A DNA stretch of 64,000 nucleotides from Trochalopteron elliotii (taxonomy: Eukaryota > Chordata > Aves > Passeriformes > Leiothrichidae), in the NCBI GenBank assembly GCA_024734555.1, contig JANPWX010000033.1:6307111-6371110 (forward strand). The letters run 5' to 3'. Numbering within the stretch: the stretch's first letter is position 1; every line of letters starts with the position of its first letter. A program made the translations under genes and the position numbers. Positions 29,461 through 42,707 of the stretch are shown here, one piece after another. The notes under the pieces are model-generated. The model did no database searches and was not told the DNA's origin. It worked only from the letters and a program-made list of their open reading frames with translations.

Positions 29461-32400
29461 CTAATGTCGGCTGGGGATGGAGAGAGGCGGCCGCAGAGCC
29501 GACTGTTGCACGGCGCGCTTGGTGACGGTGCTGCAGCGCTGCAGGATCTCGTGGGGCGAGGGACGCGCTGGCACCTTGGGGACACCAGCGGCCAGCTCTG
29601 GCTCAGCAAGGGACGAGCTGAGCTCGGCTGCAGAGGACTCCACAAAGCCGGAGTCATTCCTGTTCCTGAGGGATGGGGATTTGCTGCCGTGGCTCGGGGC
29701 AGGAGAGCTCCTGGCCTGCTCCACCTCGAGCAGCGATCGCGACAAGTCGAGTTTCCAGGCCAGCCGGGCGTCCCCGTCACTGCTGCTGCCCGAGCTCAGG
29801 GAGGAGCTGTCCAAATCCAGCTCCGGGGTGGAGCTGGCCCTGGGCAGAGAGCGGGATATGCTCCCTGGAGAGCTCCCGTGCTCCGGCCGGGCCGGGCCGG
29901 GCTGGGGCACCGCCTCCCCCCGGGGCTGCGGGGAGCACAGGCTGGGGCTGGAGGCGTTGAGGCCGCAGCTCAGCATGGTCTGGAGCTTGTGGTGAGGGTT
30001 CTGGTAGGGCCGGAGGCACAGCGAGGGGATGTAGCCAGTGCAGCCGTTGTACCTGCGGGCAGGGATGGAAAGAACATTGAGAAAACCCTTCCAGCACCTC
30101 GGGCCGAGGGGAGGGAGCGCTTGGGGAAGCAGGTCCGTGCTGCGCAGGGGTTGTGAGGACAGGGAAACCATCAGGTTTCAGGGAAACCATCACAGCTCAG
30201 GGGGCTCCTGTGCGTCCCACACAGGAGAGGAGGAACAGCAAGCGGCTCCCTCAGGGAGTCAGGACTTTGGGAAAGTCTCCTCACCGGATCAGCCACCAGC
30301 CGTTGTGGGATCTCCTGAGCACCTCCACGACCACCCCCTGGTTCAGTGAGAGCTCGTCTGCCTTCTGAGCCTCGTAGGCCTGCACCACAAAGTACAGGCT
30401 GCCTGCGGAGAGAGGGAGAGGTTGGATTTGCCTTGTGGAGAAATGCTCTGATCCCTGTGAGACACCAGCCCAGCTGCAGGGCAACTGTCCCTGAGAGTGG
30501 TTTGCTCAGGGACTCCAATCCGATGCATTTAAGTTGGATATAAAGAAGTTTTTTACAAAAAGGGTGTGGAAGAGGTTGCCCAGAGAAGCTGTGGCTTCCT
30601 GGAAGTGTGGATCCCTGGAAGTGTCCAAGGCCAGGCTGGAGGGGGCTTGTGGAAGGACCTGGGATAGTGGAAAGTGTTGGGGCTGGAACTGGGCTTTAAG
30701 CTCCCTTCCAACCCAAACACTCCATGATTCCATGACCCACAGGTGGTGGCAGAGCCAACCAGAAGAGTCAGAGGTCCAGGCAGTGGGTAAAGTGATGGGG
30801 TTCTGCAGAACTCATGTTCTGAAGGAGGAACAGACTTACCCTCCTCGTCTGAGCTGAAGGCATTCTCGAGGTCCTCACAGGCATCAAGCTCTTCCAGGTA
30901 CGAGGCTGGGAACCAGGCTATCTGCTTGTCTGCATTTTCCACCAGCCACCAGCCTACAAAGAGGAAAAATACCCAGATTTTAACAGCCTGCAAGTCAAGA
31001 TACGACAATAATCCTGGGTAGGGGACACAAGAGACAGCAGGGACATTCACTGTCCCACCAGGTAAGCACACAAGTGCAAATACCTGAACCCCTAGCACTA
31101 CCTCAGCATTTGCCTAGCTATGAATCCATCTGCCCATCCACCTCTGACACTGAATCCCCTCAGACCCACCAGTCATGTCCTTGATTAGCACTTCCACAAT
31201 CTCCTTTGGAGCCACAGTGAAGGATTTGTTCTTTGTGTCTTTGGTTTCAAAGGCCTCGATGCAGCGGTAGCTCTGCGACACCTGAGGGAGGGTGATGGAG
31301 AGGGGCTGGGGGTTCTTCTCCTTTCTGAACACTGATGGCATGATCACAACACTGAAAAGTAAAGGTGCATGTCAAAAAAACTCGTGTGAAAGGTTGAGTT
31401 TCGTATTGATTTTGGTAAAATCATTTCTGCAGTAGGCTGAGAAAAGCTTTAGGCATCAGAAACAAAATTAAGCTGGGTTGAAGCTGAACTGCCCTGGAGT
31501 GTAACCGGTGTTTCCCTTCTATCCATATCCCATAACATTTCTGTTTCACAAACAAACAAAAAAATACAACTCATATTTCATACCTGTTTTCAGGGAAGGA
31601 GGGATCGAGGTCTTGAGTCTGTGCCTTGAAAAACTGATTCACCTCTTCACCCCGGGAGATTTTCACATCTGTTTTCAGCAGCTCCTGGGAATATGTTTCC
31701 AGCAGTTTCAGGATCTCCAGGCACCTGTTCAGCTTCCCACCCTTCCTCTGCTGCATAGTTATACCTTCAAAATAACAAGGGCACAGTTGGGATAGGACAG
31801 CAATGGATCTGGATCCCTGGGAGCAGCATTTTTTCCCTGAACACTGGGGTGCCCTCACCCACCACCCTTCCTGCCCAAACTGTACAAAGTCACCATCCCT
31901 GCCTCTCTGTCATTTTTAACAGCTTCTGATACAATTTTTTAACATCCAAAATTTCTCTTATTTTCACATGTAAAATTTCAAGAAGCCCTAGGTCAATGTT
32001 TGAAGGGTAGCATTAATTTGTCAAGTGCAGCTATCTATTAAAAAAGCCTTTCTGGGTCATTTTAAGTCTGTACTAGACCCAAACATGCTGATGTGACCCA
32101 GTGGTGCCACAGCAGGAGCAGGAGTGAGCCCCTGATATGTTCCAGAGGAAGGTCAGACTCAGCTTCAGTCTCTATCATGTGTTATGACTGTCTCCAGCCA
32201 CTCTCATGTTTGTTGGTCTATCAGAGATTTGCCCTTACCTTTAAATCTGGGTAAACTCCTCAGCGACCCACTCTCAGTGGGGAATTTTCTCTTCAACTCT
32301 TTCTAAAAGCAAGAAGGAGAGAACAGTGATTCCTCAAAGCTGACACATGGCTGGGCTCCTTCCCCTCCCCAGGACAGGAATCTTGAAATTTGAGGAATTG

Positions 32401-32980
32401 AAAATTCACTTACATGGAATTTCTTAAAGTCTTCAAATGTCCTGTAGATGAGAATGTTGTTCTGGTCTGACCAAGACACAAACATCATATAGTTCTGTGA
32501 AAAGAAAAGGGAGAAGAAAAGCAGTTTAATCATAGTGTTCAATTTTGAATGCTTACAGGCAATCAGCATTTGCTGTGGTTTAGTTGAGGCTTTTAATGTC
32601 ACATTAAAAAATTAAACGAAACATTAAACCTACAAAAATATTTCCTTAATTTCATAACCCCAAATGGATAATCATTGCTGAAACCAGGAGAATTTTATGG
32701 TGCTGTGACAGAAAGAGAGCAAAACACAAGACATTAAGCCCATTAAAAAACAAGTCTCCTTGTCCTAGACCCCTAGGCTCCAACCCCAATACTATGGGGA
32801 ATAAGCAAGCATATCCCTGGAAGAGTAACTCAAAATCCTCTAGTCTCCAAATCTGTAGATTATATTTAAGGAGAAAAACAGAGGCAAAGAAAAAGGAATA
32901 AAAAAATCAATTACCTTCTGTTTTCTGCACTGCATGAAGCCGACAGCCTTCACATGCACGGGGTACCTGTTGCAGCTCAT
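29461..32980 (-). CDS. NOXO1: NADPH oxidase organizer 1
   Basis: Eight minus-strand exons: 32915-32980, 32414-32494, 32239-32302, 31584-31764, 31170-31351, 30840-30953, 30285-30402, 29461-30052 (TAG), all in phase, 465 aa (human about 370-376). NOXO1 is the p47phox paralogue that brings NOXA1 to NOX1 (and NOX3) at membranes. A PX lipid-binding domain fills about residues 1-135 (RYPVHVKAVGFMQ, SWSDQNNILIYRTFEDFKKF). Two SH3 domains follow at about 156-214 (YRCIEAFETK, GWWLVENADKQIAWFPASYLEEL) and 231-285 (YFVVQAYEAQKADELSLNQG, GWWLIRYNGCTGYIPSLCL). The tail has a proline motif near residue 436 (PKVPARPSPHEI) in the place that binds NOXA1 in the family. The extra length lies in a serine/proline-rich stretch encoded by the last exon. 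The gene is convergent with TBL3, as in mammals. Confidence 0.94.
30500..30738 (+). mobile_element. CR1 3' fragment in NOXO1 intron 6
   Basis: Plus-oriented CR1 ('ggaagaggttgcccagagaa', 'ccaaggccaggctggagg', ending 'ccaacccaaacactccatga'). Confidence 0.9.
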
Positions 32981-33117
32981 CTTCCCCACGGCTGCTGCTC
33001 CTCCTTCGCAGTGAGCCAGAGGGATGTGTGAGGGAAGGATGAAAGATGGAGGGGTGAGAGCTGGAGAAATGAGAGCTGGAGAAAGCAGAGATGCGGCTCC
33101 AGCCCCGATTGCCGAGG

Positions 33118-33124
33118 TTAAATA
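33118..33124 (-). promoter_or_regulatory. TATA-like element of NOXO1
   Basis: Minus-strand GGTATTTAACC lies about 140 bases upstream of the ATG. A start near 33090 would leave a 5'UTR of about 110 nt. Confidence 0.45.
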
Positions 33125-33247
33125 CCCTGCAGCAGGAGGCGGGGCAGAGGTGTTCCCGAGCTTCCTCCTCCGCCCAGCCACCGGGCAGAAATTCCGTGAT
33201 TTGGCAAACTACCGCGTGCCTTTTACCTTTCCCCCCGCTTTTAACAT

Positions 33248-33255
33248 GCAAATGC
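33248..33255 (+). promoter_or_regulatory. POU octamer ATGCAAAT upstream of NOXO1
   Basis: An exact octamer lies about 130 bases upstream of the TATA-like element. A single exact 8-mer may be chance; it fits a regulated, non-housekeeping promoter. Confidence 0.3.
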
Positions 33256-33940
33256 TGCCGGGTGCAGGCGGGACATAGTTCAGGGAGCCGCGGAGGAGAA
33301 ACACATTCTTTTATCACATCTTAACCAGTGCCGGGAAAGGAGCCGGGGCTGTTTGCCAGCGCTGAGTTCACAGGGCCAGCAGCACCTGCCCCGAGATATT
33401 TCCGGGACACATGAGGTTTTTATGGCTATATCGCACAGACAGTCACCTGCAGCTCGGGCTGAGCTCAGTAAATCAGCTCCAAAAAGTGATTTAGAACATG
33501 GGTTGTAAAACACAGATCAGGCACCATTTAACATGCGTAATATTTGTAGCAAATTTTTTCCCTGATTTGTCCCACCTGCCGAGTTACTTTAAATAGATTT
33601 CTGACAGTTTTATCAATATCTCCATGGAGATGCCGATGTTACCAACAGACACATCCTCAGGATGTAACTAAAAAACTGAAAGCTCCTCAGCTGTAAATAT
33701 GTGATGGAAATTCAGTTCTGAGTGCTCTGCCCTGCATCTCCAGCCAGGTGCCCACACCTTCCCAGGGCAGCCATCGGCTCTTCCTAAGGAGCAGCTCCAC
33801 TGCCCAGAGGCAAAGCAGGAGAGATAATTCCAGCCTTGGACAGCCTGTCCTCTCCCTGAACCTCAGGGCTGATGGGCACCGTGTGATCAAAGCGCCTCTT
33901 CTTTGATAAAGCCTCAATTGAACAATTATTACTATAAATG

Positions 33941-34025
33941 TCATTATCATTATCATTATCATTATCATTATCATTATCATTATCATTATCATTATCATTA
34001 TCATTATCATTATCATTATCATTAT
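33941..34025. repeat. (TCATTA)n hexamer microsatellite, about 14 copies
   Basis: An almost perfect TCATTA array of about 84 bases starts at 33941. The minus-strand frames read as Asn-Asp or Met-Ile repeats, which is an artefact. Confidence 0.97.
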
Positions 34026-37000
34026 TGAAACCCAAACTGAGAGTCTTAGCCGTGCCTCCCTTTCATATCTCAGCAACACCTGGTGTCTCAAACCCTCAGC
34101 AAGGGCTGCAGGTGATTTTTGATCTACCAAAAAAACCCAAACCCCCAGAACTGGAAGAGGGAGCCAAACCAGATTCCCTCTGGAAAACACACTCAGGAGG
34201 GTCTTGGTTTGTGTTCCATGAGCACAGGAGGCTGCTCCCACACAGCAGGGTGGCAGTTTCTGGGGACAAAGAAAGCAGGTTTATTGCAGTTGGATTTACT
34301 GCTGCTGAATATCTGTCCTGCATTAAAAAGGGAAAGTTATCCAAAGAACACTTTGATTCGGTGTGGATTTTGGAGAGAAAATCTCTCCAGCAACATCTCG
34401 AAGGCATTTCCTGGCTCAGGAAGCTGCAGAGGAGCTGCCCTGTGGGAAAGGGATGTGAAGCAGCTCCCTACCCTCCACAGCCCTGGAATCACACCCTCCA
34501 TCCGCTCTGTTACAAAGGCTCCAGCCAAAACATGTGCTGGTAAATGTCCCCATATCAAAGACTGATGATTTTATGGAATGAGAGGAAATCACTTCATCCA
34601 GCAGATTTATGTAGAAAGTCCCAGTCTCTGAAGTGCCAAAACCCTTTGCTGACTCCATGTCCTCAAACCTGCGCACCTTGGCTTCTGCACTCCTGTTTTT
34701 CCTTGGCAGCCAAGCCAGGGCCAAACTCACCCTCATGTGGCTCTCTTAAGTTGCTCTTGGAAATATCTGGGACCAAGACTCCCAATGAAGCACCTTGGCT
34801 TGGTTTCCTGTCTCAGACCAAACACAAACTACATTGTATTTCCAAGAACAAAAAGGTTTAAACATGTTCATCCTGACTGGGAAACACCTTGGAGGAGCTG
34901 CAGGACGAGGAGATGGCTGGGGAGGCTGAGAGAGCACCTTGATCTGCAGATGCCATAAAAACCAGAAGAGTAGGAAACAGCCTTGGTCAAAGACTTTTTC
35001 TTCATTCTCAGGGAATTCAAGCAGAAAGGGGGGCGTGGAAAAACACCTAATGGAATGTTAAACAGGAAGGTAAAGCTACACGTGGGTTCACAAGTCACCC
35101 GAGGGAGAAGGACCAGCCATGCAGTTTGGAGAGCTGATCTTCTGGAAAAGATTGGACTGACTGGGAGATTGCTGGTGACAACAGTGTTGTATAAAACCAA
35201 ATATGAGCAAAACTGCTCAAAACTCAGTAATTGATTATTGAGTAAATATTTTGTGGAAGCGAAGGTCACTGTGACACAGAATTGAGGTGCAGGGAGGGAG
35301 GGGAAAAGCATGGCACTCCTCCAGGACACCTCTGGAGTCACCTGGAGGGCTCAGTTCCAGCTCTGCAGCTGTCACAGCAGTATCAGTGCCCTGCAGATAT
35401 CAGCTGTGATGTCACGAAACTGTCTGCTGCAGAATGACATGACACCATGTCTGCAGTGACACCGCCTACGAAACAGGAAGGAGGCTGGGCCAGATGGCCC
35501 TTGGATGGGCACAATGCTCCTCCAAAGCTCTCCACAACTCTGAGCCATGCCAGGCCCATTCCTGTCAGGAGGGATGGGTAACCTACCAGTAGAGGCCATA
35601 ATTCCACTTCTCTGCTGGATGCATTTGAACTCACTTAGAAAAAAACAAGACAAACATTGTTTTTCTGACATCATCAAGTTTACTTTGTGTCTTCTACAGC
35701 TTCTGTGTCATCCTGCCATAAATCAGTGTCTCTTTGTGGATAATAATTAATGGCAGGGGAAGAGGGGGCTGCCCAGAAAAAGTGAGACTCAGCAAGAATT
35801 GCTGGACACTGCTGTTTTATCATTGATATTTATTTACACAGCTCTGAGGGCAGCAGTTAATTTTCCTGTAGTTGTTTTACAAGGTACCAAAGAGATCATA
35901 AATTAATGGGCAGTATGTGGGAGGGCACAACCCAGCTTTGCCAAGATGCAGGAAACACAGGATTGTTCCATAATGACTCCCATAATTTTGCAGTCTGTTC
36001 CAAGAAAGCCTCCTGCACCCCACCAAGGTGGAGCTCTGCCAGTCAAGGAGCATCACTCCAGCCATAAACAGCTGTTCTGGGGACAGACACATGTTTGTGT
36101 CTAAGGTGACTAAGGCATTGTCACAGGGAGTCACATCAGACTGCCTGCCTCAGATTGCCCACAGCTGGGGAGACAAAGGAGGTCACCCAGAGACTGCAGG
36201 AAGGCCCCAGAGTCACCAGGGCTGTCCCACTGAGTATCTCCATTCCAAGATCAGCCTCCTTTCCATGACAAATGAACACTGGTGATCTGCTTTTCTTTTC
36301 ATTTCAGTGTGGATCAGGAGTAACTTCAGTAGAAGCAGAATCTGAGTGCACAGATGCTCAGGGGCAGACAAAGGCAGCTCCTCCCCAGCTCCTCCTGAGC
36401 CATTTTCCAGGTCCAACAAGAAACAGCTCTGTCCCAAATGCTTGGAGAGGAGCAGCTGTGTTATGAACATCTTTCCCACACACAGAAGACATGTCTGGGC
36501 TGGTGAGTGACCTGTGCCCCTCATGGCTGTCGATGTGTGGGACTCTGCATCAGGGATTTCTCCTTCTGTGGCCAGAAGAGGAAAGACAAAGAGAGGAAAA
36601 GTCCTCAAACCCTCAGGACACTGCAGCTGTGAGGAAGAGATACAGAAAGGAGCTCTGGGCACAGCCCGGGGAGGGGCTGGAACAAAGCTGGTGGACAAGC
36701 TTCATCTTTCCCTCGCTCACCTTCAGGATCAAAACCTGCCCTTTACTGTTCTTGAAGGTCACCTGCGATGACACATGGCCCATCAGCACCTTTAATGAAA
36801 AGCCCAGATGCTAAAAGCCGATTTTAAAAGTACAAAGAGGTTTTAGACTTTTAATAAATAGAGAAACAGACCTTTATTTAAAAAGAATAATGAAAACCCA
36901 GACACTGGAGTTGACAAAAGTCTCCTTCACCTCGTGAACAAAGGAAGCAGTTGAACTTTCACACAGGCTGGGATGAGAGATTTTGCAGTAACTAATCCAG

Positions 37001-39045
37001 AAGAAAGTATTTAATTTCATTCTTATTTCAGCAGCTGCTGCAGGCATTAAAGCATTTCTCTGTGGCAGACCCAATTCAGCAACCCTTTGAGCCCAGGCAG
37101 CAGCTCAGCCCTTTCCCACTCCATCACGGGAGCTTCCCAAGGTGCACATCCCTCTTCAGTGCAGGGAGTCACTCACTCCTCACAGGCAGCTTTATTTCAG
37201 CATCCAAAATCACAGCACCGCATCAAACTCCCTCAAACCTCACTCCCGAGGCGTCATTGTCTTTGCAAAGCCCTCGGGATGGCCCCGCCCAGCCCACGGA
37301 GAGCTCTGCCCCTCTCAGTTTCGCTCGCTGCCCGGGGCACCCACATCGGACGGTCGTGTTTACCAAGCATTTGCTGCAATGATTTCATAGTTCTTTTATA
37401 GAAGTGACATGTTTTCCTAAGGTTATGCAGAGGACAAAAGTGTGATTCAAGAGGGAAGCTTCCAGAAAGGGTGAGAATGTAACTTAAGCTGCTCCAAGAA
37501 GAGGAGGTTCCCTGAATTATTTTTTTAGGAAAAAGCGGTGTTTGAGGAGTGCTTGGCACGAGGCCAGCGCTGTGTGGACGTGCTGGGACCCAAGAACGGG
37601 CTGTGAAGGGAGAAGAAAAGCAGGGTGGAGTTTCCAACGGGGTTTGAGGCTCAGCCTGCCCTATACATTCCCAAATCCAGCAGGGGGAAAATCTCAGCAA
37701 CGCCAGTACAGCCAACAGCAAGCACCAGTGAACATGGAGTAATGTTGTTTTCACTTGGGGAAAATCTGTTCTTACATCATGCTAAATATAGTAAATTGAT
37801 TGAAGATAAGACCGTTTTGTTCCTTCCAGATTAGTCAGAGATGCTCATCACATTCTTTCTCTTTCCTCATTCCCAGCCATCGAGGAGCAGAGTATGCAAA
37901 GCCTTATCTCTCCTGGGGATTCCTCCAGCACCAGGAGCTCTGGGTAAGGTTCACCCGTATTTCAGAGCAAAGACAGCAACTTGTGTTCCTTGGCCCCTTC
38001 AGAAACCAGGGAAAACCAGATCCAATCTTCACTCAAAAGCCTGGTGGGAGAAAAGCAATGCGGAAGGAATTATTCTTTCATTTATGTTTAATTTTTAAGG
38101 AGTCCAAACATAGCAACTGTTACCTGAGGAAAATCTCTTCCATGGAAGCAGACTTCCTGTTGAATTCCTTTGATCTCCTTCTGGAAAAAAGGAATCACCC
38201 CAGATCAGGGGCCACTCTCCTTTTGCAAAGCCAAAAGGAACAGGAGCTGCTCACTGAAGACTTTGTGCTTCATTTTCCAAGAGCACAAAAGGAACCCCCA
38301 ATTTTGCTGTGTTTATCCTCAGAATGGATGAACTGACTCCAGGGATGCTCAGAGTGGGTCTGGGAAAGAGGAGATAGATTGGAGCACGACACAGGCAGGA
38401 TCATCTGAACCAACCTGCAGAAATAATTTGGTTTTCTCCCTGCCCCTGCCATCACCATCACTCATGGATTCTCATTTTTATCAGCAAGAGGATCCACACA
38501 TAAAAATGGCACCAACTTTAAAAGAACAAACTCAGTGTCTGCTGTAGATGCCCAGATTTGAGCAAGGCAGTGTCTTGTGCTCAGTCTTACACTTCAGACT
38601 GCTCTGAACGCATTTCAGCAGCTCTGGATGGATCTGGACCAAGATCAACATCTCAGCCATTCCCAGGCTGTGGGCTCCTTCCTGATATCTGGGGGATAAA
38701 TTCATACTTTCAGGAAATTTTGCAGGTGATGAAGTTCTTGTACACCAGCAGAGAGCATCAATATGATTTACTTACCTAGAAGTAAATGTCTTTCTTTGTT
38801 GTTGTTGCTATTTCCTAGTTGTAATTTCTCAAACAAGTCTATGACTAATTCCTGGTGCTGGTTTATCACTGGTCAAACTTTAGGCTCACATTCGTACGTG
38901 TAAATACAAGACAGCTTCCTGCTGTACTCCCCTGCAGAGGGAAACAGTTACATTCAGCTGGAACTACCAACAAAACCATCACAAAAACACTTGGTAAGGA
39001 TCCTGAGAGGCAGAGGGTACATTTTTCCCCCCCAAAAATAAAAAA

Positions 39046-39215
39046 ATCATGGAATGGTTTGGGTTGGAAGGACCTTAAAGTCCATCCAGTGTCACTCCCT
39101 GCCATGGGGAGAGACACCCTTCCACTATCCCAGGGTGCTCCAAGCCCTGTCCAACCTGGCTTTGGGCATTTCCAGGGATGGGGCAACGAGGACCTCTCTG
39201 GGCAACCTATTCCAG
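39046..39215 (-). mobile_element. CR1 3' fragment
   Basis: Reverse-oriented CR1 tail ('catggaatggtttgggttgg', 'cccaggtgctcc'-like block, 'ctctgggcaacctattccag'). Confidence 0.9.
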
Positions 39216-39869
39216 TTGGCTCATTTGCAACTTTAAATAAATTACTGGATATTCAGTGGTGTTCAGATTCCCAAATGAAGAAGGCTCCAAGAATATTATT
39301 CCTTGTCCTAGTCCATAATGACCAATCTGCAGGAACCTGGGGTCACACTGCTGGGACAGAGTTGTGTGAAACCTCCTTGAGATCATCCCTCCTCGGGATC
39401 ATTCCCCTTGTGTCTGCTCTCCTTGGAGCCACCCCTCATTATGGTCACCCTGCTTTGCTCATGGGATGTGTTTAAGCCAAGACCTTTGTCCTTGCCCAAG
39501 CCCACTGTGAGGATCTCTGTGCCGTGGATTTTGCAGGGCTCAGAGGGGCGGGGAGGGTGTCCAGCCCCATTTCTTCTTCCTTCCCCAAGCCCTACTGTCA
39601 GCTGCCCAGTCCCAGCTCCCGTCTAGCAGGCACAAAGGTAAGGGCAGAAGATCAAACAGCTCTGAGAAAGGCAAACACAGCCTTTCATTCTCTCCACCAT
39701 GGGTTTTACTGCTGCTTCCTGGTGACTGCTGCCATCACCCCCTGAGCTGCCCCATTCCAGGCACAGCTCTGAGGATGAGGGACATACTTGGTGACATCTG
39801 TGACTACAGTGGGCCCAGTCTCACAGACATGGGTAGCTGAAAAATAGGTGCTTTGCTGGCAGCACCTGT

Positions 39870-40040
39870 GCCCAGGAGCCCTGGGCAGGGACACCCTCCA
39901 CCCTCCCAGGCTGCTCCATGCCCCAGTGTCCAACCTGGCCTTGGACACTCCCAGGGATCCAGGGGCAGCCACAGCTGCTCTGGGCACCCTGTGCCAGGGC
40001 CTCACCACCCTCACAGGGAAGAATTCCTCCCCAAAATCTA
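39870..40040 (-). mobile_element. CR1 fragment
   Basis: Reverse-oriented CR1 lacking its extreme 3' end ('ccaacctggccttggacact', 'tgtgccagggcctcaccacc'). Confidence 0.85.
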
Positions 40041-41884
40041 ACTTGTGTGAGGAGTTTGTTTGGTAACAGGATCTAGCACACTCCAGCTCCTAAATCAGTG
40101 TTGGGAGCAGAAGGTTGGGTGGGTTAGGCTGTCCAAGGGGAAGCAGGAGGGAATGTTCCTTCATCCTTCCTCAGCTCTGCACCACATTCCTTCCTTTGGA
40201 TGGAACTAATTTGGCTCTGCACTTAGATTCATTTAGAGACAGTAAAGTGAATTTCCTTGCTCTGACTTGAATTGGAACATTTCTCCATTTTTTCAGCTTT
40301 GAAATCCAAGCTGATGCTGGACCTAAAAGCAAGTGGAGAAAATTGGGGGGACCTTTTCCTAAAGAGCCAGCTCTGCTACTAGAGCTGAGCAGAAAAAGGG
40401 CGAGGGGAGCAACGTGGAGCACAAATCTCTGTAACCAACACCCTCCTTCGAGGCTGTGAGCTTTTTCCTTTTCAATAAAGATGCTGGTATTTTAAGTGAT
40501 AAATTGAGTCACTATCAAGGAAGCAAAGTCTGCTAACGGCCAAACTAGGAAATTGCTGTGACTTGGAAACATCTCTGCAACTATTTAATTGCTTGAAGAC
40601 CAAACAATGAAGCTCTAGAGGAAATTCCCTGAGTATGTCATTCTCTTTTTTCCTTTATAAAAATTAACAAGGTCATGAGCATCAGTTAAAACCTTTATTG
40701 GTGGGCAAGGAAAACAGACATAAAAAATATCGCTGTCCCTACTTGATCTTTCCTTTGTGTGTGACATTTATCTTTATGGTTGTCTACAACTTTACACAAA
40801 GCCATTCCAGCAGTTCCTACCAGTTATTCACATGTCTTCTCCCTCCCTCACAAAAATCAGCAAATAAAGATTCCCAAGAAATTGCAAATAAATAAAAATA
40901 AATGAGGCACTGGTAAAAAAAAGAGACCCCAGGATGGATATCCAGACCATCAGCTCAGTGCTCCACAGAGCAGAAACAGCTCAGCCATTTCCACATGAAA
41001 CACACCAAGTGTTGAAGTATTTCTGAGGGCAAGTTCTTGAGGTATTTCTCTAAAATAATGCTTTTTCTAATACACATTTTACACCACACTGTGTTAAATA
41101 AATCACATATATATACTTATATATAAAGTGACATTTTGGTCCAGCTCCATCCTGGCAATACATTTGTTTGCATCAAACAAAATAATCATATTTTTCACTT
41201 CACCTACAGGTGATGAACAAGAGAAAAGTTGAAGTGGACACAAAATTCACACTGTTCACCGTAGGAGACTTGTGGCTCTCAAGCCTTTAAGAACATGCCA
41301 GAATCAAGCTGAAAAGAAGGATAAAAGCAAGTCTGTGCTCCTCTCCAAGTCTTCACCCCATGACCTCTATTAAGAATTTCTTAGGGTCACAGCTAGTTAA
41401 TGTTTCCAAGGGGTGAAAGACCAAGCTCCAAAGTTTGATGCCAGGCTGGACCGTTGCCGAGGTCACCCCCCTCATGTGCTCACAAGCCTGTGGCTCTCTG
41501 GGAATGAAAGAAGAAATGCCAAATGTCCACTCAAGACCAAGGTGCTGGGGTCAGCTCTGGCTCTCCATCACCTCAAAGAGCCCAGCCAGTCCCAGGCAGT
41601 GCCTGCCCTGGTGTGACACATGCCAATACTCTCAGAAAGAGGAAAATCCTCCCTCAATATGGATTTACAAGCATGTGACAGGTGTTAAGAACATGCAAAA
41701 CTTCATATGGGTGTGTTGCTATAGAGGAGCATGAGTTGAATGGAGTGATCCACTTGTTTGTCCATAAAATCGCCCTGTTGATCGTATGACTCTGCTGGAG
41801 ATAATACTGAGGTGTCCAGCAGCACAACTGGCACGAAGAGCCAGTGTGTGCCATGGGCTCTGCCACACACAGTATCTAGACATC

Positions 41885-42275
41885 CTGGAATTCCAGAATA
41901 GCTGAGTTTGGAAGAGATCATCCAGTCCAGCCCCTGGAGCAGGTGACATAGGAACGTGTCCAGGTGGGTTTGGGATATCCCCTGAGGAAGATCCACACCC
42001 TCCCTGGGCAGCTGTTCCAGGGCTCTGCTCTTTCCTCTGTCATGGAAAGAGGTTCTTCCTCATGTCAGGGTGGAACTTGTTGTATTTTAGTTTCTGGGCA
42101 TTGCTCCTCGTCCTGTCACTGAATAAAGTCTGGCACCATCCTGTGACACCCCTGGGAGGGATTTGTGTGGATTGATGGGATCCCCTCTCAGCCTTCCCTT
42201 CTCCAGACTGACCAGACCCAGCTCCCGCAGTCTCTCCTCTTCACGGAGGTGCTCCAGACCCCATATGAACATGTA
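41885..42275 (-). mobile_element. CR1 element upstream of GFER
   Basis: Reverse-oriented CR1 of about 390 bases, one of the longest here ('gagtttggaagagatcatcc', 'ggaaagaggttcttcctcat', 'gggcattgctcctcgtcctg', 'gcagtctctcctcttcacgg'). It ends just before the upstream minisatellite. Confidence 0.9.
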
Positions 42276-42343
42276 TTTCTACGGGGGGTTTTTTTGTGCT
42301 CCTTTGTGAGGGCCATATGAGGGGAACTGCTCTTTGGCATCCA

Positions 42344-42440
42344 CTGAGGGGACATGGCGGAGCCCCCTCACACCCTCGGGGGGGGACATGGCAGACCCCC
42401 TCAAACCCTGAGGGGGGAAGCAGAGGGAGAGCCCCTTCAG
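42344..42440 (-). repeat. Minisatellite copies upstream of GFER, inverted relative to intron 1
   Basis: On the minus strand this reads GAGGGTGTGAGGGGG followed by a CTCCGCCATGTCCCC block, with further degenerate copies. It is the same unit as the array at 43085-43355 in the opposite orientation. Confidence 0.8.
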
Positions 42441-42707
42441 CCTCCCGCTGAGGGGACCTGTGTGCCCACGATGAGGGTGAGTACAGCCCCACCACACCCG
42501 ACCGGCGATGTGAAGCGAAAATCGAGGAAGCACGGGCGGGAGCATCGTGTTCTCTTCACACAGGATATTTAAACACAAGAGTTTGCTGCTGTTTTTTGGT
42601 CAAAATACACCAGAAATGGCACTTGGGTGTGTGCCGGGTCCCAGCCCCCTCACGGCGCCCGGGCGCGAATGGCGCCGCCCCGGCCCGTCCTGCACCGCGG
42701 CGCCGAA

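Larger units (their letters stand above)
33330..42600. other. Intergenic region between NOXO1 and GFER
   Basis: About 9.3 kb without a gene I can support. ORFs are short and show no domain or splice-phase consistency. The stretch holds a hexamer microsatellite (33941-34025), three CR1 fragments and, at its right end, minisatellite copies. The rest is AT-richer than the genic parts. Confidence 0.6.

Noticed and set aside
29425..30156. 243-codon plus-strand frame
   Set aside because: It is antisense to the GC-rich last exon of NOXO1, whose own frame is supported by domains and splice phase.
33687..34241. Minus-strand frame with long Met-Ile repeats
   Set aside because: Produced by the TCATTA microsatellite.
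35877..36134. Minus-strand frame that looked retroviral-like
   Set aside because: No named motif, no LTR nearby, 85 codons only.
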